This document shows, piece after piece, positions 60,242 to 64,000 of a stretch of 64,000 nucleotides of DNA. The position numbers were made by a program, and so were the translations under genes. Source of the DNA: Persicaria tinctoria. Its lineage: Eukaryota; Streptophyta; Magnoliopsida; Caryophyllales; Polygonaceae. A model generated the notes under the pieces. It was not told where the DNA came from. It did not search any database and saw only the letters and a program-made list of their open reading frames with translations. The stretch spans positions 5,334,501 to 5,398,500 of the forward strand of contig JBANSL010000016.1 of assembly GCA_037127255.1 (NCBI GenBank), written 5' to 3'. Numbering within the stretch: the stretch's first letter is position 1; each line of letters opens with the position of its first letter.

Positions 60242-63200
60242 TTATGCTAGGCAGGCTGCAGAGCCACTATGGAGATCCTTGGCCGGTGCAGCTTCCTCCT
60301 TTAGGCAGCTGTGGTTTCGGCCATATAATACGTAAACAATCATCCCGAGGGCGAGCCATAGAGACACACGTATCCATGTCGAAGCACTGCCATGTCGGGA
60401 AGAAAGGGAAAAAAATGAGATATTGTCAGTACAAACAACCAATACGGTTAGCCTCATCAGCTACCTTATCAACTCCGCCAAGTCTGTTAGAGATGTACTC
60501 AGTAAAAGAGTACTCACCCGAGATTTACCATCAGGTAGACGTTGATGAGGATGCTAGCAACCGGAAGAACAGGGACAAACGGGCAATGGAAGCCTGAAAC
60601 GAACACCAAATTGTGAAACTAAACAACATAGAATCAATGGTTGTTGTCGATTGAGTCCCAAATTAGTGAGCTTTGTATTCGACTGACCTTTGTATATGCC
60701 TTCAGTATGTCCGATACCATGCCTAGCGACATGCTGATCCGTGCAGGATAACGCGAACAAACTCAGCAAAAGAAGAGTGCCACCTGATATGCACATTATG
60801 AATCGAGGGATGCTGGAAAGACTGGTATCAGAAGCCGAAAGAGTGAACAGAAGAACCCCTACAAATGCGAGCGATATGGCCCAGCCAGCAATCTTCCGCT
60901 TCCGATTCTGGGATGAAGAGCCTGCATCAAAGACGCAATCAGTTATGTCGCTAAGAAAAATATCACGAATGAGTATAAAGATACTACCTTCAGTGAACTG
61001 TCTCACAATAAGAGGCTGCGAGATTGCGTTATCCCTTTTCTCTTTCTGAGGATGAACAATATCCTCGGAAGAGCAAGGTACATCGTCCTCAATACAACCA
61101 GCAAAATAAGAAGAGTCTGTCTTATTCGACTCTTGAAGACTCGTATCATCTGGCGGTATGTATCTTAGTATTAATACGGAAATGGCCACCATGGTGAAGG
61201 CCAAGAGTGTTCCAGCACTGACCTGTGCAGATGAGGCAACTATTCAGGGCCTAATCGTCGTAATAAGATCTACCTGGGTAACAAATTTAACGAGAAAACA
61301 AACCATTCCTGCAAGCTGTGATACATCCATAAAGAGGGCCAGGACTGCAGCAACAGTACCAGTTGTAATTGTGCTCTTGACAGGAACTTGAGTGTGCTTA
61401 CTAACATCCGAAAAAAACGATGGTAGTAAACCGTCTCTGGCCATTGTCATAAGGACTCGCGGCTGACACAAAAAGAGTGAGAAGATTATGTTGGTGAATC
61501 CAACATCAACGTCCTAGTATATCCCGCTTATTTAGGGGACAGGATGTACGCACTCTTTCCCCGAGCTAGTCGAGAGAGTGTTTCTGATAGACCCAAAACT
61601 AATTGAACAAATCAGCAGCAAGGTAGCAGGTAAGTAAGAGCTACAAAAAAGCATAGAAGCTTAGATAAACTAGACGCCACACAAATAGACGACAGTGGTC
61701 TCTATCCAGAGTCAATCCATGTTGGTGAAACCATGAAAGTATAAAAACTGGGCTTGTTTTGTATCGTTTTTAGATAGCTTAGCTCTCAAAATTGGCAATG
61801 AAAAAACAACAAAAAGTTGTTACCATACAAGTTATAAACTTACTTGAGGGAGAAACGAACCCATTAAAGATGCACACAAAGCAGTAATGGCTCCAACAGT
61901 AATGACGTACCTTCACAAACATGAAGATGTATCACATGAAAGTTCACAGACAACTAACAAACATATTAACCTACTAAATCTAACTCACATTGCCCATTGC
62001 ATTCCATGACTAGCAAATGCCGAAGAAATTGGGGTGTCAGGATCAAGTTCCGAATATGGCACAAGACCGACAATCACAACAGATACCATCATGTATAATG
62101 CGCAACATATTGACAATGCTAATGTGATGCCCAATGGTAGATCCCTCTGTGGGTTTTTTACCTGTTGAATGATAAAAACAAACAAATCTTCAACACTCAT
62201 TGAGCTGATAGCTGAAGGCATTTAGCATTCATCAATTAACTCGAAAAACGCAGATACCTCTTCAGCAGTGCTTGGTATGCAGTCAAAACCAATGTATGCA
62301 AAGAAAACCGTAGCTGACCCAGCAAGCACTCCATTTATCCCAAGCGGGAAGATCCTACCGATACAGCAGTAAAGATCATGACTACACCGACTGATATTAG
62401 TTTACGACTATTTGGTAAATGAAAAGGTGGAATCGCTTACCCTCCAGGGAGATCATATCCGGGCCATCCAGTTTTAAAACATAGATAGCCACCTACAACT
62501 ATGATGAATCCCAAGACACCTAAATTTATCGATGTAACAACTGCTTGTACCACTGCACTCTGAGCAATAGCAGAAATTGAGTTTAAAGAAGTGAGTTATA
62601 AAATTCAAAAGGACAACACCAGTCGGATACACAAGGAGAAAAAAAGGATAAAAGAAACGTTACCTCTTTGATTCCCAAACACAAGAACCCTGTAACAATA
62701 AAGATCAGAATTGCTGCGAGTGGGTCAACTAAAATATCAAGAAAAGGTATGTAATGATGCGACAGGAAAGCGGGCAAGCTGTCCTTGCCGCCAAATAGCA
62801 AGGCCTGAAGAGAAGTGAAAAGGGTAAAATGTTAAGGCCACAAGACAAAAGCTAAATGATTAATCCAAGCATACAGACACTAAAAGCAGGTCAAACAAGG
62901 ATTACATCATAATTCATAAAACAGCTAATCATAATTGTATACTGCACAATATGATCAGAAGTGAGCGTGAAGGAAGTGTATGATAAGGGACTTCTGAGAA
63001 ATCAACAGATGGAATCAGAATGTTTGCTACAATAAAGAAATACAGGAACACCAGCATACCAGATTAGGCGAGATGCCACGGGAAATTGCAGAACCGCCAA
63101 TAGTATATTCAAGCATCAAAGCCCATCCTATTAACCAAGCAACGCTGCAGATTGGTAGAAGTGCCACCATCAGTGCAAATTCATCATATCAAAAAGTATC

Positions 63201-64000
63201 CTTTTTTAATGTTAGAGTTGCTCAAAGGAAAAAAGAGTTGCAGTATCCTTTTAGGTTTCACCAGATATGAACATCGCTATCTAACCCTGAGAGACATGGA
63301 TAAATGCAACAACAAGAACTTGAAGTTTATCAGAAGGTATATAAGGAAATTACCCTTCTCCAGCGCATACATATGAATAATGGTAGGCATTCCCGGCAGA
63401 AGGGATCCGACTAGAAAGCTCAGCATAGCAAACAGCAGAGAGGCCAGCTGCCAAAGCAGCTAAGAGAAAGGAAAAGCCAAGGGCTGGCCCAGAAAACTCT
63501 CTGGCTACTGTACCAACAAGGATGTAAATTCCAGCACCAATAGTTGTACCAATTCCTGCATTAAACATTCATAAAATGCTCTTGATTAATCAACTATTAC
63601 AAAATGCAACAGTCAGAGGTTGTAATCAATAATCTTCCATGGTTAGGGATATTTGGGTCCCCCCTTAAATCCACCTTCCCCTATCCACATAACTTGAAGT
63701 GCACAAGCCACTGCAAAATAGAACATGTAAAGAACCTAAAAGGCTACAATCATAACCATCTGATGGCAACTGATTGAACCTGGGCAAGCAAAGCTTCCCA
63801 CAAAGTGGAGCCACAGGGTCCAAAACTCTACTGCCTCCAATTAATAAAGCATTTCCCTTTTCTAAAACTACATCATTCTCCGGATTTTTTCATAAATTTT
63901 ACTACACCCACTACACAGTTTATAACCTATCAAAAGATTTTAAAAAGTAAGCAAAACATAAATCAATAAAGACTATTATCATACAATTCACTACCTAAAA
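60242..64000 (-). CDS. Cationic amino acid transporter, copy 2 (5' end outside the window)
   Basis: Tandem paralogue of the gene at 49130-54181, same strand. The exon order matches: [20 protein letters not shown] starts the exon at 63555, then [18 protein letters not shown] (about 63145-63060), [13 protein letters not shown] (about 62805), the [13 protein letters not shown] exon near 62300 (reading [16 protein letters not shown]), [14 protein letters not shown] (about 62160), [14 protein letters not shown] (about 61460) and the last exon 60386-60242 ([20 protein letters not shown]). The hydrophilic loop before the last helices is quite different from copy 1 ([11 protein letters not shown]… with acidic residues). 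The C-terminal tail also differs. The first exon was not found up to 64000; in copy 1 the matching intron is 444 bp, so it probably lies just outside. No frame breaks were seen in the parts read. Confidence 0.92.

Noticed and set aside
1..64000. CRISPR array, prokaryotic operon, phage or plasmid system
   Set aside because: No regularly spaced short direct repeats with unique spacers, and every confident gene is a split plant nuclear gene.

Overview
This is a stretch of plant nuclear genome, most likely from a eudicot. The evidence is AT-rich intergenic DNA, split genes with short GT-AG introns, plastid-targeted proteins of cyanobacterial type, plant-only families (CHX exchangers, SCPL proteins, PMEI-like proteins) and a typical plant load of MITEs, SINEs, LINEs and a TRIM. 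A Lamiales-like origin is a guess from sequence style only. There is no operon, phage, plasmid or CRISPR logic here. I could translate and join exons by eye with phase consistent throughout for nearly every gene, so most gene models below carry exon coordinates.

Layout. 1-8562 (-): chloroplast polynucleotide phosphorylase, 17 exons, 3' end outside the window. 8563-9817: spacer with a tRNA-derived SINE. 9818-12980 (-): nucleostemin-like GTPase NSN1, 9 exons. 12981-16231: spacer with a Mutator-like element (9-bp target duplication) that holds a nested Stowaway MITE, and a second Stowaway. 16232-17693 (+): small predicted plastid protein with a DnaJ-type zinc finger. 18746-21472 (-): CHX cation/H+ exchanger with a 2-bp frameshift near its C-terminus. 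21891-23346: a TRIM retrotransposon with a third, head-to-head copy and a nested hAT element that itself carries a tRNA-like promoter. 24122-35674 (-): SRS2-like UvrD/Rep helicase, 29 exons. 35701-36119: a SINE and a 152-bp tandem duplication in the helicase 5' flank. 37141-37728 (-): PMEI-like secreted protein. 38229-41220 (-): chloroplast elongation factor G. 42415-42830: dead LINE RNase H fragment. 44580-44907: hAT MITE with a perfect 8-bp target duplication. 45459-48648 (+): serine carboxypeptidase-like protein, 13 exons, whose catalytic Ser is Gly. 49130-54181 and 60242 to beyond the right edge (both -): two tandem cationic amino acid transporters, separated by a cluster of retroelements and MITEs.

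How the genes relate. These are independent housekeeping or family genes, not a pathway cluster. Two (PNPase and cpEF-G), and probably a third (the zinc-finger protein), act in plastid gene expression or protein biogenesis. NSN1 acts in nucleolar ribosome biogenesis and the helicase in DNA recombination or repair. CHX and the CAT pair are membrane transporters. The most unusual items are the intact but nucleophile-less SCPL gene, the frameshifted CHX, and the layered transposon structures whose target-site duplications can be read directly. I did not find evidence for a novel biological system.
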